Of a DNA stretch of 23,837 bases, positions 1 to 7,477 are shown piece by piece. Source of the stretch: CAZWSX01 sp964636985. GTDB taxonomy: Bacteria > Planctomycetota > Planctomycetia > Pirellulales > Pirellulaceae. The notes under the pieces are model-generated. The model was not told the origin of the DNA. It made no database searches and saw only the letters and a program-made list of their open reading frames with translations. Position 1 is the first letter of the stretch, and every line of letters begins with the position of its first letter. The stretch covers positions 1 to 23,837 of the forward strand of contig CAZWSX010000055.1 in NCBI GenBank assembly GCA_964636985.1, written 5' to 3'. The position numbers and the translations under genes are program-made.

Positions 1-441
1 CAAACAGGCCAGCGAGATCACCAAATCGAACGACTTGTCGCCAAAGGGATAGGCTTCCTCTGCCCGATGCCGAAACAGATAGGGGCGAATCGGCTCCGGA
101 GCATCGGCCAGGCCGTGCCGCGAAATGTCGAAGCCCTCGCAAGTCGATGCTGGCAAGAGCAACTTCAGTTCGTGCAACAAGTGAGCCTTACCACAACCGA
201 CGTCCAGGATTTTGGCATCGCTCTTGAGCCCGTAGACTTCGATCAGTCGCTCGGCCACGGCTTTCCAGCGGCCATCGTAGCGATATCCGCCGTAGCCATA
301 CCGGCGATCGCCATCCCAATAGTCGCGCTCGTACTCCTTCGCCTTGAGCATCGCTTCGACCTTGTCGTCGCACATCCGCGCCAGGCAATCGCGCGCCGTG
401 CGTTTGTGAAGCGGCGTAACGAAGTTCATCATCCTGTTCAT
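1..441 (-). CDS. SAM-dependent methyltransferase, class I (3' end beyond window)
   Basis: An open frame of 147 codons runs from an ATG at 441 off the left edge, so the C-terminus is missing. It contains a Rossmann-type SAM motif I (ILDVGCGKA, about residues 79-87), and later the segment DKSFDLVISLACL, typical of motif II/post-motif in class I methyltransferases. The N-terminus carries a Tyr/Gly/Arg-rich stretch (around residues 38-58), a layout I associate with methyltransferases in surface-polysaccharide clusters. An in-frame TGA lies four codons upstream of the ATG, with an in-frame TTG between them. Downstream Met codons at 432 and 429 are alternative starts, and no strong ribosome site separates these choices. 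The gene follows the transketolase C-subunit gene by 35 bp on the same strand, so it is probably the next gene of the sugar operon. Its substrate is unknown; a sugar or glycan methyl transfer is inferred from context only. Confidence 0.85.
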   Translation of the reverse strand, partial: MNRMMNFVTPLHKRTARDCLARMCDDKVEAMLKAKEYERDYWDGDRRYGYGGYRYDGRWKAVAERLIEVYGLKSDAKILDVGCGKAHLLHELKLLLPASTCEGFDISRHGLADAPEPIRPYLFRHRAEEAYPFGDKSFDLVISLACL

Positions 442-476
442 GACGCGATTCAATCACTCGTGCTAAGGAAAAATAC

Positions 477-1430
477 TCAGGTCAAGGCGGAACGTGTTTC
501 GGCCAACGTACGCAGTTCGGTCACAGCCGCCACCACTTTCTCGGGCGTCAAGTCGTGATGGCGCCAATGCTCCGCCTGGCTGCCGTAACGCTCCGGAAAT
601 GCGTCAGGCAAGCCAAGTCGACGAAACAGCGGCCGCTGGGGCGAAACGTCCTCGGCCAAGACTTCGGCGACGGCCGATCCCAGCCCGCCAACAATAGTGT
701 GTTCTTCAACGGAGAGTACGACAGGCGAACGTCGCGCCGCCGCGCGGATGGCCGTGACGTCGAGCGGCTTGATGGTTGGCATGTGCAAGATGCTCAACTC
801 GAGCCCGTCGCGACGCGCTACCGACGCGGCTTCGAGACAGACCTGCAGCATCACGCCGGTGGTGATCAATAGCCCGTCGCTCCCCTCGCCGAAAGCCCGT
901 GCGCGGCCAATCTCGACGACGTCGGTCCGATTGGCGGTAACGATCGCGTCACCCCCTTTCGCGATCCGCACGTAGATCGGGCCGGGCCAATCGAGTGTCT
1001 TAGCCATTAAGGCTTGCATCTCGACAGCGTCGGCCGGAGCGAGGATCGTCATGCCCGGGATCGCCCGCAAGATCGCCATGTCTTCGATCGCTTCGTGCGT
1101 TGGACCCAAGGGGGCGTAGACTAGTCCTCCTCCGCTTCCCAAAAGGCGAACCGGAGTTTGGTGCAGGCACAGATCGATCACAATTTGTTCGAAGCACCTG
1201 CGCGTAAGGAACGTCGCGATCGTATTGATGTAGACAACGCACCCTTCCAGCCCCATACCCGCCGCCATGCCGACGATGTGGGCCTCGCTGATCCCTTCCA
1301 TGAGGAACCGCTCGGGCATTTCGCTGCGAAACGCTTTCAATGTTCCGGCACCTAAGTCGGAGCCGATGAACACGACGCGCGGATCGGCCTTGGCCAGTTG
1401 GTAGACGGCTTCCAAGCACGCTTTACGCAT
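477..1430 (-). CDS. Transketolase, C-terminal subunit (pyrimidine-binding and C-terminal domains)
   Basis: This 317-residue protein matches the second half of transketolase. It has the pyrimidine-binding domain with the conserved catalytic glutamate in GISEAH (E49), followed by the TRRCFEQI helix and a GPTHEAIEDMA loop, then the C-terminal domain. Together with the N-terminal subunit it would make a ThDP-dependent enzyme moving two-carbon ketol units between sugars. The frame is open to 1451, but the ATG at 1430 is chosen because GGAGG lies 6 nt upstream and because it overlaps the stop of the upstream subunit by 8 bp (ATGCGTAA), implying translational coupling. Split transketolases in polysaccharide operons are usually dedicated enzymes rather than the housekeeping pentose-phosphate copy. 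That reading is inference here. 1-Deoxyxylulose-5-phosphate synthase-like activity is less likely given the split format. Confidence 0.93.
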   Translation of the reverse strand: MRKACLEAVYQLAKADPRVVFIGSDLGAGTLKAFRSEMPERFLMEGISEAHIVGMAAGMGLEGCVVYINTIATFLTRRCFEQIVIDLCLHQTPVRLLGSGGGLVYAPLGPTHEAIEDMAILRAIPGMTILAPADAVEMQALMAKTLDWPGPIYVRIAKGGDAIVTANRTDVVEIGRARAFGEGSDGLLITTGVMLQVCLEAASVARRDGLELSILHMPTIKPLDVTAIRAAARRSPVVLSVEEHTIVGGLGSAVAEVLAEDVSPQRPLFRRLGLPDAFPERYGSQAEHWRHHDLTPEKVVAAVTELRTLAETRSALT

Positions 1431-2262
1431 GGTTCGCCTCCAGCGCCGCACGCAGTAAGGCGAACTCGTCGTCGGTCACGCGGTTCTTGTGATGCCACTC
1501 GCCATTGTTTTCGACGAACCCAACGCCCTTCCCTTTCACCGTGTGGCAGATAATCACTTGTGGACCCGCTTGTTCGCGGCGTGCTTCACCGATGGCCTGC
1601 CGCAGCTCCGCCACGTCATGGCCGTCGACTTCGCGGACTCGCCAGCCGAATGATCGCCACTTATCGGCCAGTGGTTCTAGCTCCAGTACTTCCGTCGTCG
1701 AACCGTACGATTGCCGGCGGTTGTAGTCCAGCAGCGCAACCAGTCGATGCAGACGGTGCTTCGACGCACACAGCGCAGCTTCCCAAGTCGAACCTTCGTT
1801 ACACTCGCCATCACTGAAGATCGGATGAACGAACGCGTCGTTCCCTTTGATTCGCATCGCACAGGCCATGCCGACGGCGATCGACAGCCCATGCCCCAGA
1901 CTTCCGGTCGATGCCTCGACGCCAGGCACTTTGCCGTATTCCGGGTGCCCTCCTAAGACGCTGTCGAAGCGGCAGAAGGTATCGAGCGTTGATTCAGGAA
2001 AATATCCCTTGTCGGCCAAGATCGCGTACAGCGCCAGGCACCCGTGCCCCTTGCTCAACAGGCATCGATCCCGCTGCTCGTCCTGGGGACGCGATGGATC
2101 GAATCGCAAGACGTCGTCGTACAACACCCGCAGTATTTCAACCAGCGAAAACGCCGATGCCAGGTGTCCGCGACGCGATCCCGCCATGGCGCGCACGATC
2201 TTCAATCGCAAATCGCGCGAGCGTTGGTCCAAGGCGGCGGAAGATTCGTGGCGAGAAACCAT
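1423..2262 (-). CDS. Transketolase, N-terminal subunit (ThDP diphosphate-binding)
   Basis: This 279-residue protein is the diphosphate-binding half of a split transketolase. Visible landmarks are RRGHLASAFS (His33), LLSKGHG (69-74), GSLGHGLS (120-127) and the Mg/ThDP motif SDGECNEG ending at DYN (150-181). The first residue of the usual GDG is Ser, but the metal-binding Asp151 and Asn181 are kept. The start ATG lies 10 bp after the APH-like kinase gene stop. The nearest ribosome site is a GGAG about 13 nt upstream, which is loose. The gene overlaps the C-terminal subunit by 8 bp, so the two halves are made in step. Its place in a sugar kinase/epimerase operon suggests it builds or remodels a phosphosugar precursor for a surface glycan (inference). 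Confidence 0.93.
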   Translation of the reverse strand: MVSRHESSAALDQRSRDLRLKIVRAMAGSRRGHLASAFSLVEILRVLYDDVLRFDPSRPQDEQRDRCLLSKGHGCLALYAILADKGYFPESTLDTFCRFDSVLGGHPEYGKVPGVEASTGSLGHGLSIAVGMACAMRIKGNDAFVHPIFSDGECNEGSTWEAALCASKHRLHRLVALLDYNRRQSYGSTTEVLELEPLADKWRSFGWRVREVDGHDVAELRQAIGEARREQAGPQVIICHTVKGKGVGFVENNGEWHHKNRVTDDEFALLRAALEANHA

Positions 2263-2272
2263 GGGGGCCGAT

Positions 2273-3373
2273 TCACTCCGTTGGCGTCAGCAAAGGGGTT
2301 AGTTCGTCGATCCGAGTCAACATGACTTGAGACCGTTCCAGCTGAGTACGCAATACTTCGTTGTAGTCGCTATATTCGCCTGTCGCAAAGGTCCGCCGAG
2401 CCGCGTGATCGGGCAAAAACTCATTCAACAAAATGGCACACCATTTGAGAACGAACAATGGCGATAAAGCCAAGATACGGCCCGGCAAACCGGGATCATC
2501 GGCAAAGACGCGAACGCATGAGTCAACAAACGCTCGACGCCACTCGGCCGGGCAGCGATTGGCGGGATGCAAAGTGAAGTCCGCGATCAGCTTAGCCGCA
2601 TCGTCCCAGCCGAAATGTTCAAAGTCCCAAAACAACCACGTGCCGTCGGGGCGCCGCACTCCATTGTGCCAGCCAAAGTCCGAGGGGCTGAGCACACGGC
2701 CTTCCGGAGGACAAACGGCGTCGCGTCCTAGCATTGATTCAAGGCGTTCGGATGCTCGCTTGAGCTCCGGCATAAGTTTGCCAACAACAAAATTGCGCAT
2801 AGCCTGACGAATTGTCGCGGTTGGGTCGTTCTCTTGGCCGTCGATGCGAGTGGAAATCAACTTCTCAAGTCGGCTACGAATGTGGCCGACAACATGGTCG
2901 GCCTGAAGTGCCGCTTCGGAAGCCTCTCCTTCGAACTTCGCATCCATCCGGCTCGCGAAACGAAGCGACGCCACAAACGCGACGGCCTGGTCAATGTCAC
3001 TCTGTCGCAGCGTTGCCGGCGGCCCGACCTCGCCCTCGACGAATTCGAGAAGCGTGACCTTTGATTCTTTGTCGAGCTCAATGGCCGACGGGATGTTCTT
3101 AACTCCCAGACTCGCCAGTACGGTCAACGCGTCGAACTCGATTCGCTGATGATCTCGGCCCGACGATCTTGGGAAATATCGCTTGGCCGCACACGACGTT
3201 CCATCGCCGGCGGTTGCCTTATACACCAGGCTATTGCGACCACCGTAAAGGCGTTGCCACGCAATGACGCCTTTCGACCAAAGCCGTTCAACTGCTGCGC
3301 GCGTGTCGTCTTCCAGAGCCGACAGCGTGTCAGCAACAGTAGGGACGGCGGTGGTCGCGATGCTCTCAGTCAC
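2273..3373 (-). CDS. APH/choline-kinase-fold phosphotransferase
   Basis: This 366-residue protein belongs to the aminoglycoside phosphotransferase-like kinase fold. Visible are a glycine-rich loop GGRNSLVYK (44-52), a candidate ATP-anchoring Lys64 in CAAKRYFP, a catalytic loop SDFGWHN (Asp232, Asn237) and the metal-binding WDFEHFGWDD (Asp250). The usual His of the HxD catalytic loop is Ser230 here. An unbroken frame extends to 3517, but that extension lies over the HAD gene and reads as an antisense-like shadow. GTG at 3373 is chosen because it overlaps the HAD stop by 8 bp and has AAGGTGG 7 nt upstream. The substrate is not visible. In this operon a sugar, sugar alcohol or nucleoside hydroxyl is more plausible than an antibiotic, so I would not annotate it as a resistance gene. 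Confidence 0.85.
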   Translation of the reverse strand: MTESIATTAVPTVADTLSALEDDTRAAVERLWSKGVIAWQRLYGGRNSLVYKATAGDGTSCAAKRYFPRSSGRDHQRIEFDALTVLASLGVKNIPSAIELDKESKVTLLEFVEGEVGPPATLRQSDIDQAVAFVASLRFASRMDAKFEGEASEAALQADHVVGHIRSRLEKLISTRIDGQENDPTATIRQAMRNFVVGKLMPELKRASERLESMLGRDAVCPPEGRVLSPSDFGWHNGVRRPDGTWLFWDFEHFGWDDAAKLIADFTLHPANRCPAEWRRAFVDSCVRVFADDPGLPGRILALSPLFVLKWCAILLNEFLPDHAARRTFATGEYSDYNEVLRTQLERSQVMLTRIDELTPLLTPTE

Positions 3374-3995
3374 CGAAGAACCACCTTGAGATATGGTGCC
3401 AGTCGCCTGCCAACACGACGCCTTCGGGAACTCGTCCGCAACTCGGATCGAACAACAGCTTGCGGCACTGGGAAGGAAAGTCAGGTGTCTGAAACACTTC
3501 TTCCAGATCGTCGACAAACGCCTGGCAACCTAGTTGCCGGATCCGTGCTACCTTCGCTTGCCGATCGTCCTCAAACGCGACGTCGTCGAGCGACATGCGA
3601 AGTTCGGGATCGTCGAACAGTTCCTTGTTGAGCCAGGCCGCAGCCGCATCACGAAGATTCGGTCCCCTAGGGTCGATATGCGAATGGGCCGTTTTGTGGC
3701 TCACGATTTTGACCGAGATTCCCCGGTCGCGACACGCGTGGAGAAACTCCTTCGCGCCAGGAGCGACGCGCGCTCGGTGCATTTGGTGCCCGTACGCTTC
3801 GGCCTGCAAATACTGCCACGAATCGTCGCCGGCCGTTGCGCGAACGGCATCGCGCACCTGACGCTTCGTCCAAGTTGCAGCTTCAGGCACCAGCTGCCGT
3901 TCGACTGCCAGGCTGGCGAAAAGCTCGTCGTAGAGCGCCAAGGTGTTGTCGAGGTCGATCCCGATCGTGCCGATGGTCTCCGCGAGGCGGATCAT
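3366..3995 (-). CDS. HAD-superfamily hydrolase
   Basis: This 209-residue protein has all four HAD motifs: motif I GIDLDNT (nucleophile Asp14, Asp16), motif II VSHKT (Ser99), motif III Lys148 in QAKVARI, and motif IV FVDDLEE (Asp162, Asp163). The segment between motifs I and II forms a small helical cap. Such enzymes most often remove phosphate from sugar phosphates or other small molecules, and in heptose-type pathways a HAD phosphatase (GmhB) acts between two kinase/nucleotidyltransferase steps. This protein is not close enough to GmhB by eye to name it so. The ATG overlaps the epimerase stop as ATGA, and its own stop overlaps the kinase gene start by 8 bp, placing it firmly in the coupled operon. 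Confidence 0.88.
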   Translation of the reverse strand: MIRLAETIGTIGIDLDNTLALYDELFASLAVERQLVPEAATWTKRQVRDAVRATAGDDSWQYLQAEAYGHQMHRARVAPGAKEFLHACRDRGISVKIVSHKTAHSHIDPRGPNLRDAAAAWLNKELFDDPELRMSLDDVAFEDDRQAKVARIRQLGCQAFVDDLEEVFQTPDFPSQCRKLLFDPSCGRVPEGVVLAGDWHHISRWFFGD

Positions 3996-5011
3996 GTCAG
4001 CCCCGCGATCTGCATCGTGCGAATGTTGTAATAGCGGGGATCGTCCAAAGGATTGAGCACGCGGCCTTTGACAAAGGCGGTTTGGAGATCGCGCACGGCG
4101 TCGCGCAATCCGCGACGGGCGACGAAGCCGAGATCGCGCCGAATCTTCTCCGAAGAAATGTGGTACGACCGCAAGTCGTCCGTCGGCTTAGTGCTGATCG
4201 TGACATCGGGGCCAACGACGTCGCGCACTAACTCGGCGATGTCGCGGACGGGGAGATTGTCGTATCCCACGTTGTAGGTCTTGCCGTCGATTTGTTCGTC
4301 GGACCACCGCAGCGATTGTAAGTACGCGTCGACCATATCCTCGATATGGATATTGGGCCGCATCTGCGAACCACCGAAGACGGTGATGGCTCGTTTGTGG
4401 ACGGCGTGGTTCGTCAGAATATTCACTGCCAGGTCCAACCGTAGTCGCGGTGACCATCCGCAAACGGTCGCGGGCCGCAGCGTCAGCGTGCAAAATCCGG
4501 GCTGGCGCTCTTCGAGCAAAATGTCCTCGCACATCGCCTTGTAACGGGAATAGTCGGTCAGCGGCTCCAGCGTCAGGTCTTCGGTCACGTTCGATTCAGA
4601 CTTCACGCCGTACACGCTCGACGACGATGCGTACACAAAGCGGCGCACGCCGGCTTGCTTGGCCGCCTGGACCAACGGGCGAAACGCGTCGTAGTTGATC
4701 GATCGGCCAAGCTGCGGATCGAGTTCGAAGCTCGGGTCGTTCGAAATGCAGGCCAAATGAATGACGGCGTCGCAACCTGCTACGGCCTGCTTGACGCTTT
4801 GCGGATCGCGCAAGTCGCCAGCGACTTCGTGATAACGAGGATTCCCGTGGCAAGAACTGAGCACGTCGCGGCCATACAGAAACAAGTCGAGGACGACGAC
4901 CTCGTATCCGGCTTCCAGCAACCGTGGAGTCAAGGCCGAGCCGACGTAGCCGCCGCCGCCCGTGACCAGGACCCGCTTGATGTCATTGGGAAAGCCGCTG
5001 CCTCCGCTCAC
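3992..5011 (-). CDS. NAD-dependent nucleotide-sugar epimerase/dehydratase (extended SDR)
   Basis: This 339-residue protein is an extended short-chain dehydrogenase. It has the NAD-binding TGGGGYVG at 17-24, a DLRD acidic adenine contact at 66-69, the catalytic Ser run SSSSVYG at 129-135, and the YxxxK pair (Tyr154, Lys158) in DYSRYK. The segment around MRPNIHIEDM is the familiar substrate-domain region of UDP/GDP/ADP-sugar epimerases and dehydratases. The reaction cannot be assigned more closely; epimerisation, 4,6-dehydration or decarboxylation are all possible. The start is GTG, overlapping the upstream kinase stop as GTGA, with AAGGAG 8 nt before it. The protein is likely cytoplasmic and acts on the nucleotide sugar or sugar phosphate produced in this operon. 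Confidence 0.92.
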   Translation of the reverse strand: MSGGSGFPNDIKRVLVTGGGGYVGSALTPRLLEAGYEVVVLDLFLYGRDVLSSCHGNPRYHEVAGDLRDPQSVKQAVAGCDAVIHLACISNDPSFELDPQLGRSINYDAFRPLVQAAKQAGVRRFVYASSSSVYGVKSESNVTEDLTLEPLTDYSRYKAMCEDILLEERQPGFCTLTLRPATVCGWSPRLRLDLAVNILTNHAVHKRAITVFGGSQMRPNIHIEDMVDAYLQSLRWSDEQIDGKTYNVGYDNLPVRDIAELVRDVVGPDVTISTKPTDDLRSYHISSEKIRRDLGFVARRGLRDAVRDLQTAFVKGRVLNPLDDPRYYNIRTMQIAGLT

Positions 5012-6513
5012 GCTTGATACTCCTTACCCGCGGTGAACAACTGGTCAATCTTTTGCATCAACGCGTCGCGACCAGGCGTTTTTCGATGGCCCACGGTTTC
5101 GACCGCTAATGCTCCCAGCGCGTTGCCCAGGAATCCAACCGTTTCGATCGGTGCTTGCTGCGCCGCTGCCAGGGACGTTAGTGCCAAGACTGCATCGCCC
5201 GCTCCAATTCGGTCGACGATTCGCTCCGTGAATGCGGGCACGGTAGCAAATCCTTCGCGGCGGTGCCACAGCGTGCTGCCACGCTCGCCCCGGGTGGCGA
5301 TCAGGGCCTGCGCCCCGAGCCTCAAGGCAACTTCCTCCATGATGGCCGGCAGCTCGCGCGTGCGACTGCGGGCCTCGATGCGAAATTCCTTTTCGGAGAT
5401 GCAAACGAAGTCCGCCCGCGGATACTTCGAAATGGTATTGAAACCGTGATTGCTCGCGTTGGTTTGCGTATTGACCGAGAGGAATTTCGCTCGTGCGCAA
5501 AGGGTATCGATGATGGCTGGAGTCAAAAGCCCATGCCCGTAGTCCGTGACAATTACCACGTCGAAGCGGGGTAATTCTCGGGTCAGCCAATCCTGCAGCT
5601 CCTGTGAGAGTTCAGCAGGAACCGCGTCGACCATCGTGTAGACTTCGAACAACTTCTGCAGCGGATACTTTTCCACGTAGCGCCGTTTGACCGTCGTGGG
5701 CGCATCGGGCTGGTAGAAGAACGCCGCGTCGACTTGCGGCTTGAGGTGTTGTCGAATCAAGTCTTCCTGCGAGTTCGCTGCTCCCAAAACGCTGACCAAC
5801 GAAACGTTGCCCGAAAACTCGGCAACCTGGTTGGCCGTCGACAGCACGCCGCCGGCGAACCGTTCCGACGATTCGTATCGAACGGCCAAAATCGGTTCTT
5901 TGCCGGCCTTACCCATGGCCTCGCAGTAGTGGTATTCGTCAACGATCGCTTCGCCGACCAGGAGCACGCTCAGCGACGATGCCTTCTCGACCACCTGGGT
6001 CGTTGCTTCGAGGGAATGGCGGCGAGAGAAATCGCGGAGAAACGCAGCGGCTTTAGCCGGAACGGGCTGGTGACTTGTGGACGATTTGCGATCTTCTGCC
6101 GTGGAGAATCGCATTTGAACGATCGCGCCGCCGTAAGCTTCGATGGACGCGCGCGGGGCGTCGTCAATCACTTCCGCGGACGTCACAAATACGATGGGTT
6201 TGAGCCGATCAATCAACTCCATCACCGAGAGTCCGCGCGCGTCGAAGACGTGATCGACCATGCCAAGGGCGCGGACGACCTCAAGACGTTCAGCAAATGC
6301 GTCGCTAGGAACTACTATGCCGCCATCGTGGGGCAACGCCGCGACGACCAGAGTGTCGCCTAAGCGTTTGGCTTGAGCCAATGCCCGGACGCACGCGGCG
6401 TCGACGGCATGGAACTCCCCATGAACCAGCACCATTGCCTTCTCAGATGAAGGTAGCGCGCCCAGTAGCGACTGCATATTGGCATCGAAAAACGCATTCG
6501 CCTGAGAAGTCAT
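5008..6513 (-). CDS. RfaE/HldE-like fusion: degenerate nucleotidyltransferase plus PfkB sugar kinase
   Basis: This 501-residue protein joins two domains. Residues about 25-135 align in pattern with the cytidylyltransferase domain of HldE (VHGEFHAVDAACVRALAQAK, LGDTLVVAA), but the HxGH nucleotide-binding signature is absent. Residues about 180-495 are a PfkB (ribokinase-family) kinase with the substrate Gly-Gly element RFAGGVLSTAN, TDYGHG, TRGERGS and the catalytic GAGD (Asp440). In E. coli HldE the kinase comes first and the transferase second; here the order is reversed. A linker of about 40 residues separates the domains. The kinase probably phosphorylates a sugar or sugar phosphate, and the N-terminal domain is likely non-catalytic or altered. 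This is the first gene of the operon, about 20 nt from a candidate promoter, with GGAGG unusually far (12 nt) from the ATG. Confidence 0.88.
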   Translation of the reverse strand: MTSQANAFFDANMQSLLGALPSSEKAMVLVHGEFHAVDAACVRALAQAKRLGDTLVVAALPHDGGIVVPSDAFAERLEVVRALGMVDHVFDARGLSVMELIDRLKPIVFVTSAEVIDDAPRASIEAYGGAIVQMRFSTAEDRKSSTSHQPVPAKAAAFLRDFSRRHSLEATTQVVEKASSLSVLLVGEAIVDEYHYCEAMGKAGKEPILAVRYESSERFAGGVLSTANQVAEFSGNVSLVSVLGAANSQEDLIRQHLKPQVDAAFFYQPDAPTTVKRRYVEKYPLQKLFEVYTMVDAVPAELSQELQDWLTRELPRFDVVIVTDYGHGLLTPAIIDTLCARAKFLSVNTQTNASNHGFNTISKYPRADFVCISEKEFRIEARSRTRELPAIMEEVALRLGAQALIATRGERGSTLWHRREGFATVPAFTERIVDRIGAGDAVLALTSLAAAQQAPIETVGFLGNALGALAVETVGHRKTPGRDALMQKIDQLFTAGKEYQA

Positions 6514-6776
6514 TGGGGAGGGGGCCTCCGAGGCGCCTCTTTAGACCCGCGCAAGGCGAGTTTTGCAACGAATCAGAAATAAACGACCCGAATTGGGGAG
6601 ATGCTGCGTTGGTCCCAAAAACCATTTTAGTCGCAAACCCTTGCCGCGTAAGGGGAAACTGCCTCGCCCGCCAGGCCTCAACAGTTTGCCGAGGAACGCC
6701 ACCGTCGATAGGTTGGAGGCGTCGAAGATATCGAAGCTACACGCGAAAACGCCCCAAAATCTGAAGTTCGCCTCCC
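6514..6776. other. Divergent intergenic region
   Basis: These 263 bp separate the minus-strand sugar operon from the plus-strand methyltransferase gene, so they should hold promoters in both directions. The minus-strand candidate is listed separately. On the plus strand I see no convincing -35/-10 pair and no strong ribosome site before 6777. A short dyad GCCTC-c-GAGGC near 6524-6534 overlaps the GGAGG that would serve the operon's first gene, so pairing could reduce its translation, but the arms are short. Confidence 0.5.
6540..6568 (-). promoter_or_regulatory. Candidate sigma-70-type promoter for the sugar operon
   Basis: On the minus strand TTGCAA (6563-6568) and TCTAAA (6540-6545) are separated by exactly 17 nt. 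Each matches the -35/-10 consensus at four of six positions. Transcription would begin near 6533, giving a leader of about 20 nt before the ATG at 6513. Placement just upstream of the first operon gene supports it, but the match is only moderate. Confidence 0.35.
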
Positions 6777-7457
6777 ATGACGCAACGCACGAAGGAAGTC
6801 CAATACAACGAACTGCTCAAAGTGCGCGACGAGATCGGCACGGCTTCGCTCGGTTTGATGATGAACCAGGTCTGGTACGACGACCCGCGGCGGCTCGCCT
6901 TTGTGCTCGCGCGGTACAAATTCGTCGCCAAGATGCTTTCAGGAAAACAGAAGGTCGCAGAGCTTGGCTGCGGCGACGCCTTCGGCAGCCGCATCGTCAA
7001 ACAGGAGGTCGCGGAGCTTCACGTTTACGACTTCGACCCGCTCTTCCTCGAAGATGTCGAGAAACGCAACGTGGAGCGCTGGAAGTTGCACCCGCATCTG
7101 CACGACATTCTCGACGGGCCGCTGAAAGAAGCCCCCTTCGACGCGATCTACAGCCTCGACGTCTTGGAACACATCGCGGAAGCCAGCGAACACCTCTATG
7201 TGAGGCATCTCAATCAGTCGCTCGTCGATCACGGCATCCTGATCGTCGGCATGCCTTCACTCGAATCGCAGTTGCACGCGAGCCCTCAAAGTAAAGTGGG
7301 ACACGTCAACTGCAAGAGCGGCAAGGTTCTAAAAGCGGTCCTCGAGAAGGATTTTCACAACGTACTGCTCTTCTCGATGAACGACGAGGTCGTGCACACC
7401 GGCTTTTCCCCAATGGCCCACTATCTACTGGCCATCTGCACGGGAAAGAAACCATAA
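6777..7457 (+). CDS. SAM-dependent methyltransferase, class I
   Basis: This 226-residue protein has SAM motif I VAELGCGDAFG (60-70), an acidic motif II YDFDP (84-88) and FDAIYSLDVLEHI (121-133), the classic class I methyltransferase layout. The C-terminal part (HTGFSPMAHYLLAI) resembles methyltransferases found beside surface-glycan genes. It is one of only two features called on the plus strand with coding support in the window, diverging from the sugar operon and converging on sucB with a 20-bp gap. The ATG at 6777 has no clear Shine-Dalgarno sequence; no better in-frame start was seen. A glycan or sugar O-methyltransferase is suggested only by context, and a small-molecule methyltransferase remains possible. 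Confidence 0.85.
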   Translation: MTQRTKEVQYNELLKVRDEIGTASLGLMMNQVWYDDPRRLAFVLARYKFVAKMLSGKQKVAELGCGDAFGSRIVKQEVAELHVYDFDPLFLEDVEKRNVERWKLHPHLHDILDGPLKEAPFDAIYSLDVLEHIAEASEHLYVRHLNQSLVDHGILIVGMPSLESQLHASPQSKVGHVNCKSGKVLKAVLEKDFHNVLLFSMNDEVVHTGFSPMAHYLLAICTGKKP

Positions 7458-7477
7458 GCCAGCCGGTCGGCCGCTTC

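Noticed and set aside
188..457. 89-codon minus-strand frame at the left edge
   Set aside because: Another frame of the same strand gives a clear SAM methyltransferase from 441 to the window edge; this one is Arg-rich and featureless.
3374..3517. N-terminal extension of the APH-like kinase frame
   Set aside because: It overlaps the end of the HAD gene, is Cys/Ser-rich without pattern, and the GTG at 3373 has a suitable ribosome site and the operon's usual overlap.
7458..7477. Possible terminator between the methyltransferase gene and sucB
   Set aside because: The 20-bp convergent gap has GC-rich sequence with weak pairing (GCCGG/GGCC) and no T-run in either direction.
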